Positions 26,917-37,705 of a DNA stretch of 64,000 nucleotides are shown one piece after another. A model generated the notes under the pieces. That model was not told the DNA's origin and did not search any database. It worked only from the letters and a program-made list of their open reading frames with translations. How positions within the stretch are numbered: position 1 is the first letter of the stretch; the number at the start of each line of letters is the position of its first letter. Source of the DNA: Georgenia sp. SYP-B2076. GTDB taxonomy: Bacteria > Actinomycetota > Actinomycetes > Actinomycetales > Actinomycetaceae. The DNA lies in contig NZ_RXOZ01000001.1 of NCBI RefSeq assembly GCF_003991205.1, positions 124,001 through 188,000 on the forward strand, read 5' to 3'. The translations under genes were made by a program, and so were the position numbers.

Positions 26917-27420
26917 TCAGCGCGGCAGGTCGTCGCCGGGGCCCACGACCTCCTCGCCCTCCCCGCGCGGGACCTCGAAGGTCGCGATGAACCGGTCGAG
27001 CAGCTCGGACGTGACCGGGAACGCGTCGGCGTCCCCACGGGACCGCCGCTCCGCGACCCGCCGGTGCAGCACGCCGGGGTCGATCGCGAAGTAGACCAGC
27101 CGCCACCGCCCACCGGCCGTCTCGATGAGCGCCTTGTACTCGTCCCGGTCGGCGCGCCGCCAGAACGCGAGGTCGAGGACGACGTTGCGGCCCTGCCCGA
27201 CGAGCGTGGCGAGGTGCTCCTTCAGCGTGGGCTCGACGAGGTCGTTGAGCTCCTGGTAGCGCTCCACGGGCACGTCGGTCCCGTACCGGCCGAACCGACG
27301 CCGGACCTCCTCGTCGAAGGACAGGCGCACGTACCCCTCGGCCACCAGCCGCATGGCGAAGGTCGTCTTGCCCGACCCGGACGGCCCGCACGTCATGACC
27401 ACCGTCGGCCCCTGCTCCAT
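26917..27420 (-). CDS. P-loop ATPase/kinase, zeta-toxin-like (AAA_33)
   Basis: The 167-residue protein has a Walker A motif GPSGSGKT (residues 12-19), then RLSFDEEVRRRFG and the ...GRNVVLDLAFWRRADRDEYKALIE segment typical of AAA_33/zeta-like kinases. These phosphorylate nucleotides, aminoglycosides or cell-wall sugars. The specific role is unknown. No antitoxin gene is next to it, so a toxin-antitoxin assignment is not supported. ATG at 27420. Confidence 0.75.
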   Translation of the reverse strand: MEQGPTVVMTCGPSGSGKTTFAMRLVAEGYVRLSFDEEVRRRFGRYGTDVPVERYQELNDLVEPTLKEHLATLVGQGRNVVLDLAFWRRADRDEYKALIETAGGRWRLVYFAIDPGVLHRRVAERRSRGDADAFPVTSELLDRFIATFEVPRGEGEEVVGPGDDLPR

Positions 27421-27631
27421 GTCCTCAGCGTGGCAGGCCCACGCGCGTTCGTCAGGCCCCGACCGCCGTCCCGGGCGTCGTCGTCCGCCGTCCCGGGCGC
27501 CGTCGCCCCTTGCACCCGGCCGCCCGCCGCACCTCGGCAGGCGGTTGGCCGGACGGCGCGGGCCGGGACGATGGATCATGGAGACACCCGCCCGGGGTGT
27601 GTCGTCGGAGTACCGAAAGGGGAACGTGACG

Positions 27632-28114
27632 ATGGAGGAGATTCGCATCATCGAGCTCGAGGAGCAGGTGACCGCCGGCGTCCGCCAGATCGCGCGCATG
27701 GACGACCTCACCACGCTGTTCGACGCGAAGTTCGCCGAGGTCGCCCAGGCGTTGCAGGCGTCCGGGGTCACCCCGGCCGGGGCGCCGTACGCGCGGTACC
27801 GGGGCAGGCCCTCCGAGACCGTCGACGTCGAGATCGGGTTCCCCGTGGCCGAGGCGTTCGCCGCCACCGGCGACCTCGTCGTGGACGCGCTGCCGGCGGT
27901 CCGGGCCGTGGAGACCTTCCACGTGGGCTCCTACGACAAGCTCCACGAGACGTACGAGCGCGTCGACTCCTGGATCGCCGAGCACCAGCTCCAGACGCTC
28001 GAGGACATGTGGGAGGTCTACGAGTCGGGCCCCGAGTCCGACCCCGACCCGGCGACGTGGCGTACCCGCATCCTCCTCCCGCTGACCGGGCCGCAGGTGG
28101 AAAAAGCCCCGTAG
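27632..28114 (+). CDS. GyrI-like small-molecule binding domain protein
   Basis: The 160-residue protein matches the GyrI/SOUL-like effector-binding domain alone: IIELEEQVTAGVRQIARMDDLTTLFDAKFAEVAQAL at the start, YARYRGRPSETVDVEIGFPVAEAF in the middle, and ETFHVGSYDKLHETYERVDSWIAEHQL with the conserved late segment. In transcription activators such domains sense cationic compounds; free-standing copies may buffer or transport ligands. Start ATG at 27632 is preferred because AAAGGGG lies 9-10 nt upstream; the GTG at 27626 is too close to that site. Confidence 0.8.
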   Translation: MEEIRIIELEEQVTAGVRQIARMDDLTTLFDAKFAEVAQALQASGVTPAGAPYARYRGRPSETVDVEIGFPVAEAFAATGDLVVDALPAVRAVETFHVGSYDKLHETYERVDSWIAEHQLQTLEDMWEVYESGPESDPDPATWRTRILLPLTGPQVEKAP

Positions 28115-28199
28115 CGCACGCCGCGGCGTGCGCCAGGCGGGAATCAGGTGGGCCGGGGCTCCGGAGGCAGCGATGATAGACGCGAGCGAGAGGAGCCCC

Positions 28200-28409
28200 A
28201 TGGCTACCAAGAAGACGAACCGTCCCCCTGACGCCGCCGACGCAGAGAAGAAGGAGCAGCTCAAGGAGAAGATGCGCGCAGCCCTCGACCGCAAGCAGAA
28301 CAACGAGGGCGCGTCCCGGGACGCCGCCGGTGGGTCCGGCGCCCACAAGCTGCACGGCGTGGACCACCCGGTGGGCCCGAAGCAGTTCCGTCGCAAGTCC
28401 GGCGGCTGA
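28200..28409 (+). CDS. DUF5302 small basic protein
   Basis: The 69-residue protein (MATKKTNRPPDAADAEKKEQ start, EKMRAALDRKQNN, and end HPVGPKQFRRKSGG) matches the actinobacterial DUF5302 family: short, Lys/Arg-rich, with no membrane segment. Function unknown. ATG at 28200 follows AGAGGAGCCCC. A long hairpin terminator follows. Confidence 0.85.
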   Translation: MATKKTNRPPDAADAEKKEQLKEKMRAALDRKQNNEGASRDAAGGSGAHKLHGVDHPVGPKQFRRKSGG

Positions 28410-28469
28410 CGCTCCCCCCTCATGGGCGGGCCGACAAGCCCCACGGTCGCGCCCGGACCGGAGGCTCCG

Positions 28470-28508
28470 CCGAGGGGGCGGTGAACGAGCAGCTCACCGC
28501 CCCTTCGG
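28470..28508. terminator. Long stable hairpin, bidirectional terminator
   Basis: A 10-bp perfect stem (GGGGCGGTGA at 28475-28484 with TCACCGCCCC at 28494-28503) extends outwards to about 15 bp with one G-T pair, around a 9-nt loop. It lies between the DUF5302 gene and the convergent VOC gene, so it can serve both. No T-run follows, as is common in high-GC actinobacteria. Confidence 0.75.
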
Positions 28509-28552
28509 CCTCGGTCCGTGTTCGGCAGCCATCCGCCGCACGGACCGTGTCC

Positions 28553-28918
28553 CTATCCGCCCCGGGGTGGCTCGTACAGGCCGAACTCGGAGCCCTGGTC
28601 GTCCCGGCAGAGCGTGAACCGCCCGTACCGGGCCACGGACTCCGCGTCGCCCTCGAGGTCGACGCCGTCGACCTCACCACCGAGCTCACGAACCTTCCGT
28701 ACCGCCTGCTCGATGTCGTCGACCCGGAAGAAGGTGTACGGCCGCGCGCCCGGGTCGCCCCCGTGGATGCCGCCCGGGATGCCGGCGGTCTCGATCATGA
28801 AGCCCCCACCGCCGGAGGGCCCGGGCGCGAACGTCCAGCCGAAGAGGCCCTCGTAGAACTTCCGCGCCCGGTCGACGTCCTCGACCCCGAGCTCGAAGAA
28901 GGCCGGCTCGCCAGACAT
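28553..28918 (-). CDS. VOC family (glyoxalase-like) protein
   Basis: The 121-residue protein has the vicinal-oxygen-chelate betaalphabetabetabeta pattern: FFELGVEDVDRARKFYEGLFGWTF at the start and PYTFFRVDDIEQAVRKVRELGGEV in the second half, ending GSEFGLYEPP. Members include dioxygenases, resistance proteins and lactoylglutathione lyases; the metal ligands here are not obvious, so no reaction is assigned. ATG at 28918. Confidence 0.85.
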   Translation of the reverse strand: MSGEPAFFELGVEDVDRARKFYEGLFGWTFAPGPSGGGGFMIETAGIPGGIHGGDPGARPYTFFRVDDIEQAVRKVRELGGEVDGVDLEGDAESVARYGRFTLCRDDQGSEFGLYEPPRGG

Positions 28919-28991
28919 CGTCGTCTCCCGTCCGCAGGTAGGCACGACGGTACGGACGTGGGACGGCGGCGACAAGGGCTCGAGCCGCCGG

Positions 28992-29639
28992 CTACGGTGC
29001 GTCGTCGTCCGTCCCGCGAAGCTCCACGGTGCTCACGACGGTGACCAGGCTGGGGCGGGACGGCGTGGAGCTGAACCCGAACCGGGGCGGCGGGGTGACC
29101 GCGGTCAGCGTCCCGAGATCGGTGCCGCCCCAGGTCGTGCGGGCGTCGACCACCCTGCGCTCGTCGCGTGCGCCGTACCACTCCCTCCGTCCACCGCCGG
29201 CCGTGCCGATGGTGCTCACCCCGGGCAGCAGTACCCGGGCGGCGGGCCCGACGGCGCGCGCCCAGGCCGGGCTGGCCGCGAGCGGCCCGGGGACGCACCG
29301 CAGCAGCCGGCCCAGCCAGGTCCGGCTCCCGACCGTGAAGACGAGATCGAGCGGACCCGCGCGCGCGTGCCAGCGAGGGCCGGTGCTGTCGACGACGACG
29401 GGGACCGTGCGGACCTCGTCGAAGCGGTATGTCGCGGAGACGAAGGCTCCGATGCGTGCGTCCGGGGCCAACAGGATCCGGTGCCCGTCGGCCCGCTCGG
29501 CCATCACGTCCGCGAAGGGCCCGAACGGTGAGCGCGGCCAGTGGCCGAGGACGATCCGGGTCCCCTCCGCCGTCCCCAGCCCGGCGATGTGCCCGCCGAA
29601 GCTCAGGCGGGCAGCGGGGGGAACGCGAGTGCGTCGCAC
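28992..29639 (-). CDS. Conserved hypothetical protein, 215 residues
   Basis: GTG at 29639 opens a soluble protein with LSFGGHIAGLGTAEGTRIVLGHWPRSPFGPFADVMAERADG and a Gly/Trp-rich middle (TGPRWHARAGPLDLVFTVGSRTWLGRLLRCVPG). The end is GGTDLGTLTAVTPPPRFGFSSTPSRPSLVTVVSTVELRG. No membrane segment or signal peptide is present. I do not recognise the family. The frame is open further upstream (to 29756) through an Arg/Ala/Pro-rich stretch encoded by 18-bp tandem repeats, which I regard as non-coding. Confidence 0.65.
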   Translation of the reverse strand: MRRTRVPPAARLSFGGHIAGLGTAEGTRIVLGHWPRSPFGPFADVMAERADGHRILLAPDARIGAFVSATYRFDEVRTVPVVVDSTGPRWHARAGPLDLVFTVGSRTWLGRLLRCVPGPLAASPAWARAVGPAARVLLPGVSTIGTAGGGRREWYGARDERRVVDARTTWGGTDLGTLTAVTPPPRFGFSSTPSRPSLVTVVSTVELRGTDDDAP

Positions 29640-29661
29640 GCGACCACGGTAGGCGGACGGG

Positions 29662-29715
29662 GGCCGCGCGCCAGCCGGCGGCCGCGCGCCAGCCCGCGGC
29701 CGCACGCCAGCCGAC
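29662..29715. repeat. Three tandem 18-bp repeats (GGCCGCGCGCCAGCCGGC-type)
   Basis: Three near-identical 18-nt units lie at 29662-29679, 29680-29697 and 29698-29715, in the gap between two divergent genes. The period is a multiple of three, so the minus-strand frame reads repeated Ala-Gly-Ala-Arg-Pro, but this precedes the preferred start and is probably not translated. Confidence 0.65.
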
Positions 29716-29790
29716 GGCGGCGGTCTGCGAGCGGCGGGCCCACGCGCGGCCGGCATGGTCGCGCGGCGCCGCCCGCGCTAGCGTGCGCCC

Positions 29791-30285
29791 ATGACGGAGC
29801 CGTTCACCGCGGGCTGGGAGGACTTCTTCGTCGCCATGGCCGGCGGCTCGGCCGCCCTGGCAGGCCTGGTCATGGTGGCGATCTCCGTCAACATCAAGGC
29901 GATCCTCTCGCTGCCCTCGGTGCCGACGCGCGCAGGTGCCGCCGTCGCCTCCCTGGTCCTGGTGGTCGTCATCTCCGGTCTCGCGCTGGTCCCGCGGCAG
30001 CCCGCCGTGCTGCTCGGCGCGGAGGTCCTGGCCGGCACGTGCGTCGCGGCGCTGACGCACCTCGCCTACCTCCGGCAGTCGCGCCGGCTCCCCGACGTCG
30101 CACCGTCCAGCCGGATCCTCCGCGTCTCCCTCACCGCCCTCCAGCTGTTGCCGCTGCTGGCGGGCGCCGGGCTGCTGCTGGTCGGCTCCGACGCCGGCGT
30201 CGCCTGGGTCGCCGCGGGGATCATCCTCACCATCATCGGGTCCACGCTTGACGCCTGGGTGCTGATGGTGGAGATCTTGCGCTAG
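29791..30285 (+). CDS. Small four-helix membrane protein, hypothetical
   Basis: The 164-residue protein has about four hydrophobic segments (FFVAMAGGSAALAGLVMVAISV, AAVASLVLVVVISGLAL, LQLLPLLAGAGLLLV, VAAGIILTIIGSTLDAWVLMVEIL) and a small cytoplasmic loop. It resembles uncharacterised actinobacterial membrane proteins. The stop codon is 1 bp from the stop of the convergent permease gene. No function can be assigned. Confidence 0.75.
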   Translation: MTEPFTAGWEDFFVAMAGGSAALAGLVMVAISVNIKAILSLPSVPTRAGAAVASLVLVVVISGLALVPRQPAVLLGAEVLAGTCVAALTHLAYLRQSRRLPDVAPSSRILRVSLTALQLLPLLAGAGLLLVGSDAGVAWVAAGIILTIIGSTLDAWVLMVEILR

Positions 30286-30286
30286 G

Positions 30287-31783
30287 TCAGCGGGAGCCTG
30301 CGCGCGGTCCGGCCAGGTCGCCGGACCCCAGGGCGAGCCGGCTGTGCCGCCGGCCGTAGAGGAAGTAGAAGATCAGCCCGACCACCATCCAGATCGCGAA
30401 CCGCAGCCAGGTCTCGGCGGGCAGGTTGAGCATGAGCCACAGGCAGGCCGCCGCGGACAGGATGGGCAGCACGGGCACGCCCGGGACCCGGAACGACCTC
30501 GGCAGGTCGGGGCGGGTGCGCCGCAGGATGATCACGCCGATCGACACCAGCACGAACGCGAAGAGGGTGCCGATGTTCACCAGCTCGGCCAGCGTCCCGA
30601 GCGGGACGAACCCCGCCAGCAGGGCGACGATGATGCCGGTGGCGATGGTGATGCGGTACGGCGTGCGGTAGCGGGGGTGCACCACGCCGAGCGCCGGCGG
30701 CAGCAGGTGGTCGCGGCTCATCGCGAACAGCACGCGGGACTGGCCGAGCATGAGGATCATGACGACCGAGGTCAGACCCGCCAGCGCGCCGACCGAGATC
30801 AACCCCGAGGCGAACGGCAGCCCGACGCTGCGGAACGCCTCGGCCAGCGGGGCGTCGGTCGAGAGCTCGGTGTACTTCTGCATGCCGACGACGACCAGAG
30901 AGACGGCGACGTAGAGCACCGTGCAGATGACCAGCGAGGCGATGATGCCGCGTGGGAGGTCCCGCTTCGGGTTCTTGGTCTCCTCAGCCGCCGTCGCGAC
31001 GATGTCGAAGCCGATGAACGCGAAGAAGACGATGGCGGCGCCGGCGAAGATCCCGCCCACGCCGAAGGTGCTCGGGGTGAACCCGGCGATCAGCTGGATC
31101 AGCGGGGCCGTCCACGCGGTGCCCCCCGGCGTGCCTGCCTCGGCGGGCGGGACGAAGGGCGTGAAGTTCTCCGTCTTCACGTAGAAGAGCCCGAGCACGA
31201 TCACCAGGAGGACGATGACGATCTTGATGCCCACGATGACCGCGGTGATCCGCGACGACAGCTTGATGCCGAGGACGAGGATGCCGGTCATGACCAGCGC
31301 GATGGCCATCGCGGGGATGTTCACCGTCGCGGTCTCCCCCGCGATCGACTCGGGCAGCGGGACGCCGAGGTCACCGAGCAGCTGGTTGAAGTAGCCCGAC
31401 CAGCCGACCGCGACCGTCGCGGCGCCCAGCGCCAGCTCGAGGACCAGGTCCCAGCCGATGATCCAGGCCATGAACTCGCCGAAGGTGGCGTAGGAGAACG
31501 TGTACGCCGAGCCGGCCACCGGCACGGTGGAGGCGAACTCGGCGTAGCAGAGCGCCGCCAGGCCGCACACCACGCCCGCGATGACGAAGGAGATGGCGAC
31601 CGCCGGGCCGGCCTGCGTCTTCGCGACCACGCCGGTGAGCACGAAGATGCCGGTGCCGATGATGACGCCGACCCCGAACACCGTCAGGTCCAGCGCGGAG
31701 AGGTTCTTGTTGAGGCGGTGCTCGGGTGCCTCGGTGTCACGGATCGAGTCCTCGACGGACTTGACGCGGTGTGGTGCGGCCAT
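30287..31783 (-). CDS. APC superfamily amino acid permease
   Basis: The 498-residue protein has about 12-14 membrane helices and the APC signatures GVGVIIGTGIFVLTG near residue 37, AVAISFVIAGVVCGLAALCYAEFASTVP, and FFAFIGFDIVATAAEETKNPKRDLPRGI. It belongs to the YfnA/cationic amino acid (CAT) branch that imports amino acids, often with protons. The N-terminal tail (about 25 residues, MAAPHRVKSVEDSIRDTEAPEHRL) is typical of this branch. Start ATG at 31783. Substrate unknown. Confidence 0.9.
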   Translation of the reverse strand: MAAPHRVKSVEDSIRDTEAPEHRLNKNLSALDLTVFGVGVIIGTGIFVLTGVVAKTQAGPAVAISFVIAGVVCGLAALCYAEFASTVPVAGSAYTFSYATFGEFMAWIIGWDLVLELALGAATVAVGWSGYFNQLLGDLGVPLPESIAGETATVNIPAMAIALVMTGILVLGIKLSSRITAVIVGIKIVIVLLVIVLGLFYVKTENFTPFVPPAEAGTPGGTAWTAPLIQLIAGFTPSTFGVGGIFAGAAIVFFAFIGFDIVATAAEETKNPKRDLPRGIIASLVICTVLYVAVSLVVVGMQKYTELSTDAPLAEAFRSVGLPFASGLISVGALAGLTSVVMILMLGQSRVLFAMSRDHLLPPALGVVHPRYRTPYRITIATGIIVALLAGFVPLGTLAELVNIGTLFAFVLVSIGVIILRRTRPDLPRSFRVPGVPVLPILSAAACLWLMLNLPAETWLRFAIWMVVGLIFYFLYGRRHSRLALGSGDLAGPRAGSR

Positions 31784-32095
31784 CGCACGCCTCCTCGGCC
31801 GGCCGGCCGGAGCCGGCGCTGCTCATAACTCCGGCAGCGTGCCACGGGTGCGGCGGGCCCGCATTGTCAGCGCGACCCCGCCGACGACCGCGCTCGAGGG
31901 ATCGGAAGACAGAGGTTTCCTGCGTCGACGGCCTGCTGGACGCCGCCGGCGTTCCCGCGACTGTCGCCCCTGTCCTGCCAAGCCCGTTGCTGGGCTAGTC
32001 GGACTTCGATGTCAGCGAGGTCTCGCGACAGGGAGCGTTTGCTCGCGGCCCCAAATCCATACCGAATATGACCCCTGGTGGCTAGATTGCGGCCC
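31784..32095. other. 310-bp gap with a possible minus-strand gene remnant
   Basis: Between the permease start and the lipoprotein gene there is no complete gene. On the minus strand at about 31870-32050 the frame reads a coiled-coil-like ASKRSLSRDLADIEVRLAQQRAWQD, which looks like the end of a lost protein, but no start or domain supports it. The right end (about 32057-32095) is AT-rich and should hold the promoter of the downstream lipoprotein. Confidence 0.45.
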
Positions 32096-32539
32096 ATGAG
32101 GAGGACCGAGCGGATCGCCGCGGTGGCGACCGTCGTGCTCGGCGCCGTCGTAGCGACCGCTTGCTCCGTCGACGTGCGCGGAGACATCGACCTCGACCTG
32201 CTAGAACGGGAACGCGCCGCCGGTGATGAGCTCCCCGCGGGAGTAGTCGGGGGCGACGACGCTCTTTCCGTCGACGGCGGCACGTCGCGGCTCATCACCT
32301 CGGTCGACGACATGAGCTACTGGGCTGCGCTCACCACTGACAACAAGGTGTGCGTCGTGCTGGAGCGCGGCGGGAGTGACGACTGGGGAGCGTCCTGCAC
32401 CTTCGCTCACGACTTCAACCGAGGCGGCGTCGGGATCGGAACTGGTGGGTCGCAGACCTTGTTCGTTCCCGACGACTTCCCATCGCCGATGACCGATGGG
32501 TGGGAGCAGATCGCACCCAACCTGTACCGGTCCGCCTGA
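32096..32539 (+). CDS. Actinobacterial lipoprotein, paralogue of the gene at 59879-60346
   Basis: The 147-residue product (ATG at 32096) has a lipobox (GAVVATAC near residues 18-24) and is thus anchored at the outer membrane face of the cytoplasmic membrane. Its C-terminal 90 residues align with the lipoprotein encoded at 59879-60346: here ...CTFAHDFNRGGVGIGTGG...TLFVPDDF...GWEQIAPNLYR, there ...GGSWANDEDFTQRGITVSIG...ATLLPDDF...IIGPNL. The function is unknown. The N-terminal part after the lipobox is acidic and diverged. Confidence 0.75.
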   Translation: MRRTERIAAVATVVLGAVVATACSVDVRGDIDLDLLERERAAGDELPAGVVGGDDALSVDGGTSRLITSVDDMSYWAALTTDNKVCVVLERGGSDDWGASCTFAHDFNRGGVGIGTGGSQTLFVPDDFPSPMTDGWEQIAPNLYRSA

Positions 32540-32655
32540 CCGATCGGCGAGCCACCGGTGGGATGAACCCTCACTGGCACTTGGGCCGGCTCGCGCCACA
32601 GTGCCGAGGTGCCGAGGACTCAGCGCCAGTCAGGGCGTCACGCCGCACGACATCC

Positions 32656-35929
<3,274 letters not shown>

Positions 35930-36389
35930 AACTGCCCCAATCCCTCGCGAACGTCCGTGACGTCCTCGCTCGTTCCTAGAAGTTCAAATCGGTAGAGGTA
36001 CGGCACGTGGCACTTCGCGGCGATGATGTCCCCCGCGATCCCGTATGCCGCACCGAAGTTCCGGTTCCCCGCCGCGACGACGCCCCGGATGAGCGAGCGG
36101 TTGTGCTCGTCGTTCAAGAACTTGATGACCTGCTTGGGCACCGCCCCGCGGCCGTTGCCGCCGCCGTAGGTGGGCACGAACAGCACGTACTCCTCGTCGG
36201 CCTGCAGCGCGGGATCCGCGCCGCGCAGCGGGATCCGCCGCGCGGGCATGCCCAGCTTCTCGACGAAGCGGTGGGTGTTGTTGGTCGCGGAGGAGAAATA
36301 CACGATGGTGCCCATGCCCGCCTCCTTGGACGACGGCGTCGGCCGTTGCGGCGCCGCTGGCGGCGCTATGACGACCGGTTCTTGGTTTT

Positions 36390-36422
36390 CAGCCGGGCCG
36401 CCGGATCGCGGCGGCCCGGCTG
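36390..36422 (-). other. Strong hairpin between nrdH and nrdI
   Basis: A perfect 13-bp stem (36390-36402 with 36410-36422, CAGCCGGGCCGCC type) with a 7-nt loop lies in the 123-bp gap between nrdH and nrdI. On the transcribed strand it is not followed by a T-run. It may partially terminate transcription or process the transcript, so that nrdH is made in excess over nrdIEF; this is an inference. Confidence 0.6.
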
Positions 36423-36438
36423 AAGTCTGTGGCGCGCC

Positions 36439-36684
36439 TCAGGCGACGACGGCTGCCTGCTGGGCGACGAGGGCCTTGATCTTGTCCGGGCGGAAGCCGG
36501 ACCAGTGGTCACCACCGGCGAAGACGACGGGCGCCTGCTGGTACCCCAGCGCCTTCACGCTCTCCAGCGCCTCGGGGTCCGTCGTGATGTCGACGACCTC
36601 GTACTCGAGGCCCTGCTTGTTCAGCGCACGGTAGGTCGCGTCGCACTGGACGCAGGAAGGCTTGCTGTAGACGGTGATGCTCAT
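36439..36684 (-). CDS. nrdH: Glutaredoxin-like NrdH redoxin
   Basis: The 81-residue protein has the NrdH redox motif CVQC (C11 and C14) after ITVYSKPS, the segment GLEYEVVDITTDPEALESVKALGYQQAPVVFAGGDHWSGFRPDKI, and the family's compact thioredoxin fold. It passes electrons to NrdE. ATG at 36684 follows a GAGAGGAGACC ribosome-binding site. It opens the minus-strand operon, whose upstream region carries the NrdR box. Confidence 0.96.
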   Translation of the reverse strand: MSITVYSKPSCVQCDATYRALNKQGLEYEVVDITTDPEALESVKALGYQQAPVVFAGGDHWSGFRPDKIKALVAQQAAVVA

Positions 36685-36763
36685 CTGAGCCGGTCTCCTC
36701 TCGGTGCGTCACAGGGCGCGAAGCGTCTCGACATCGCTGTAACAACAGTCGTGTGATTTTGGC

Positions 36764-36780
36764 GGAAAGCCGCGCTTTCC
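36764..36780 (-). other. Inverted repeat GGAAAG-N5-CTTTCC in the nrdH leader/promoter region
   Basis: A perfect 6-bp dyad with a 5-bp spacer lies 80 bp upstream of nrdH, directly on the coding side of the NrdR box. It could be a hairpin in the 5' leader or an operator half-pair. Confidence 0.4.
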
Positions 36781-36791
36781 TCTGCCTCCAA

Positions 36792-36807
36792 ACACTACAC
36801 CTAGTGG
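36792..36807 (-). promoter_or_regulatory. NrdR box upstream of nrdHIEF
   Basis: ACACTACACCTAGTGG (36792-36807) matches the 16-nt NrdR consensus at most outer positions and is a dyad (CACTA-N4-TAGTG). NrdR is the ATP/dATP-sensing repressor of RNR genes in most bacteria. NrdR boxes usually come as two 31-32 nt apart; a weaker dyad ACAT-G-ATGT centred at 36833 is the only candidate partner. The nrdR gene itself is not in this window. Confidence 0.7.
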
Positions 36808-36862
36808 TGACCCGAGGGCAGCACCCCAACATGATGTGCCGGGCGTGTCGCGCGGCGGCGTG

Positions 36863-37073
36863 TCCTCCACAGCACAGGCCTCCTTCTGTGGAGCGCTCCG
36901 GGGCGCCCTGGGGACGACCTGTGGACATCCCGCGGACCAGGCTTGCCGTCGCGTTCCCGACACCGCCCACGCTCCCACCCACCACTGACATCGGCGCCCC
37001 GCCGCGCGATCTGAGGGCGGCTGTGGACGGGAAGACCCATAGTTGTCCACAAGCTGTGCACAGCGGTGGATAA
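36863..37073. promoter_or_regulatory. Cluster of DnaA-box-like 9-mers in the nrdH-luxS intergenic region
   Basis: Within 211 bp there is a consensus TTGTCCACA (37043-37051). There are also ATGTCCACA (36920-36928, minus strand), CCGTCCACA (37022-37030, minus strand) and TTATCCACC (37065-37073, minus strand). Weaker TCCTCCACA (36863-36871) and CGCTCCACA (36887-36895, minus strand) lie to the left. No dnaA or dnaN gene is near and no AT-rich unwinding region is present, so this is not an origin. It may put nrdHIEF (or luxS) under DnaA control, as known for the E. coli nrd operon, or titrate DnaA. Confidence 0.6.
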
Positions 37074-37246
37074 AGTCGGGAACAGACCTCCCAGACCGTG
37101 TGGATGCCGGGTCCGTCACACCCTCGGACGGCGTGCCGGGCTGCCCGTCCCCACCGCCTCCGGCCGGCCGACCGCCGGAACCCGGGACGCCGCCACCGCA
37201 AGGTGGATGATGGACCCGCATCCGCCGTCGTGCCTGAGGAGCCCCC

Positions 37247-37705
37247 ATGCCCATGAACGTCGAGAGCTTCAACCTGGACCACCGCGCCGTCGCCGCCCCG
37301 TACGTCCGCGTCGCCGACACCAAGCGGCTGCCCGCCGGGGACGTGCTGACCAAGTACGACGTGCGCTTCTGCCAGCCGAACGTGGCCCACCTCGAGATGC
37401 CTGTGGTGCACTCGCTCGAGCACACCTTCGCCGAGCACGTGCGCAACCACTCCGGCGACGTCATCGACTTCTCCCCCATGGGCTGCCAGACCGGCTTCTA
37501 CCTCCTCCTCGCCGGGGAGCACTCCCTGGAGGAGGTGCTCGACCTGGTCGAGACCACGCTGCGGGACGTCGCGGACGCCACCGAGGTACCCGCCGCCAAC
37601 GAGGTCCAGTGCGGCTGGGCGGCCAGCCACACCCTGGCCGGCGCGCAGGAGGCCGCCCGCACCATGCTCGCCCGCCGGGGCGAGTGGGCGCAGGTCACCG
37701 CATGA
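37247..37705 (+). CDS. luxS: S-ribosylhomocysteine lyase LuxS
   Basis: The 152-residue protein has the LuxS metal site H55-x-x-E58-H59 ([15 protein letters not shown]), the [19 protein letters not shown] catalytic Cys segment and the late Cys in [13 protein letters not shown]. It cleaves S-ribosylhomocysteine to homocysteine and DPD (AI-2 precursor). The start ATG at 37247 (or 37253) is preceded by GAGGAGCCCCC. The stop codon overlaps the mtnN start by 4 nt (ATGA). Confidence 0.97.
   Translation: MPMNVESFNLDHRAVAAPYVRVADTKRLPAGDVLTKYDVRFCQPNVAHLEMPVVHSLEHTFAEHVRNHSGDVIDFSPMGCQTGFYLLLAGEHSLEEVLDLVETTLRDVADATEVPAANEVQCGWAASHTLAGAQEAARTMLARRGEWAQVTA

Noticed and set aside
26917-27420. Zeta-type toxin of a toxin-antitoxin pair
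   Set aside because: The P-loop kinase has no antitoxin partner gene and sits alone between unrelated genes.
36863-37073. Replication origin
   Set aside because: Several DnaA-box-like 9-mers occur, but there is no dnaA/dnaN or AT-rich unwinding region and the spacing is loose. A regulatory cluster is more likely.
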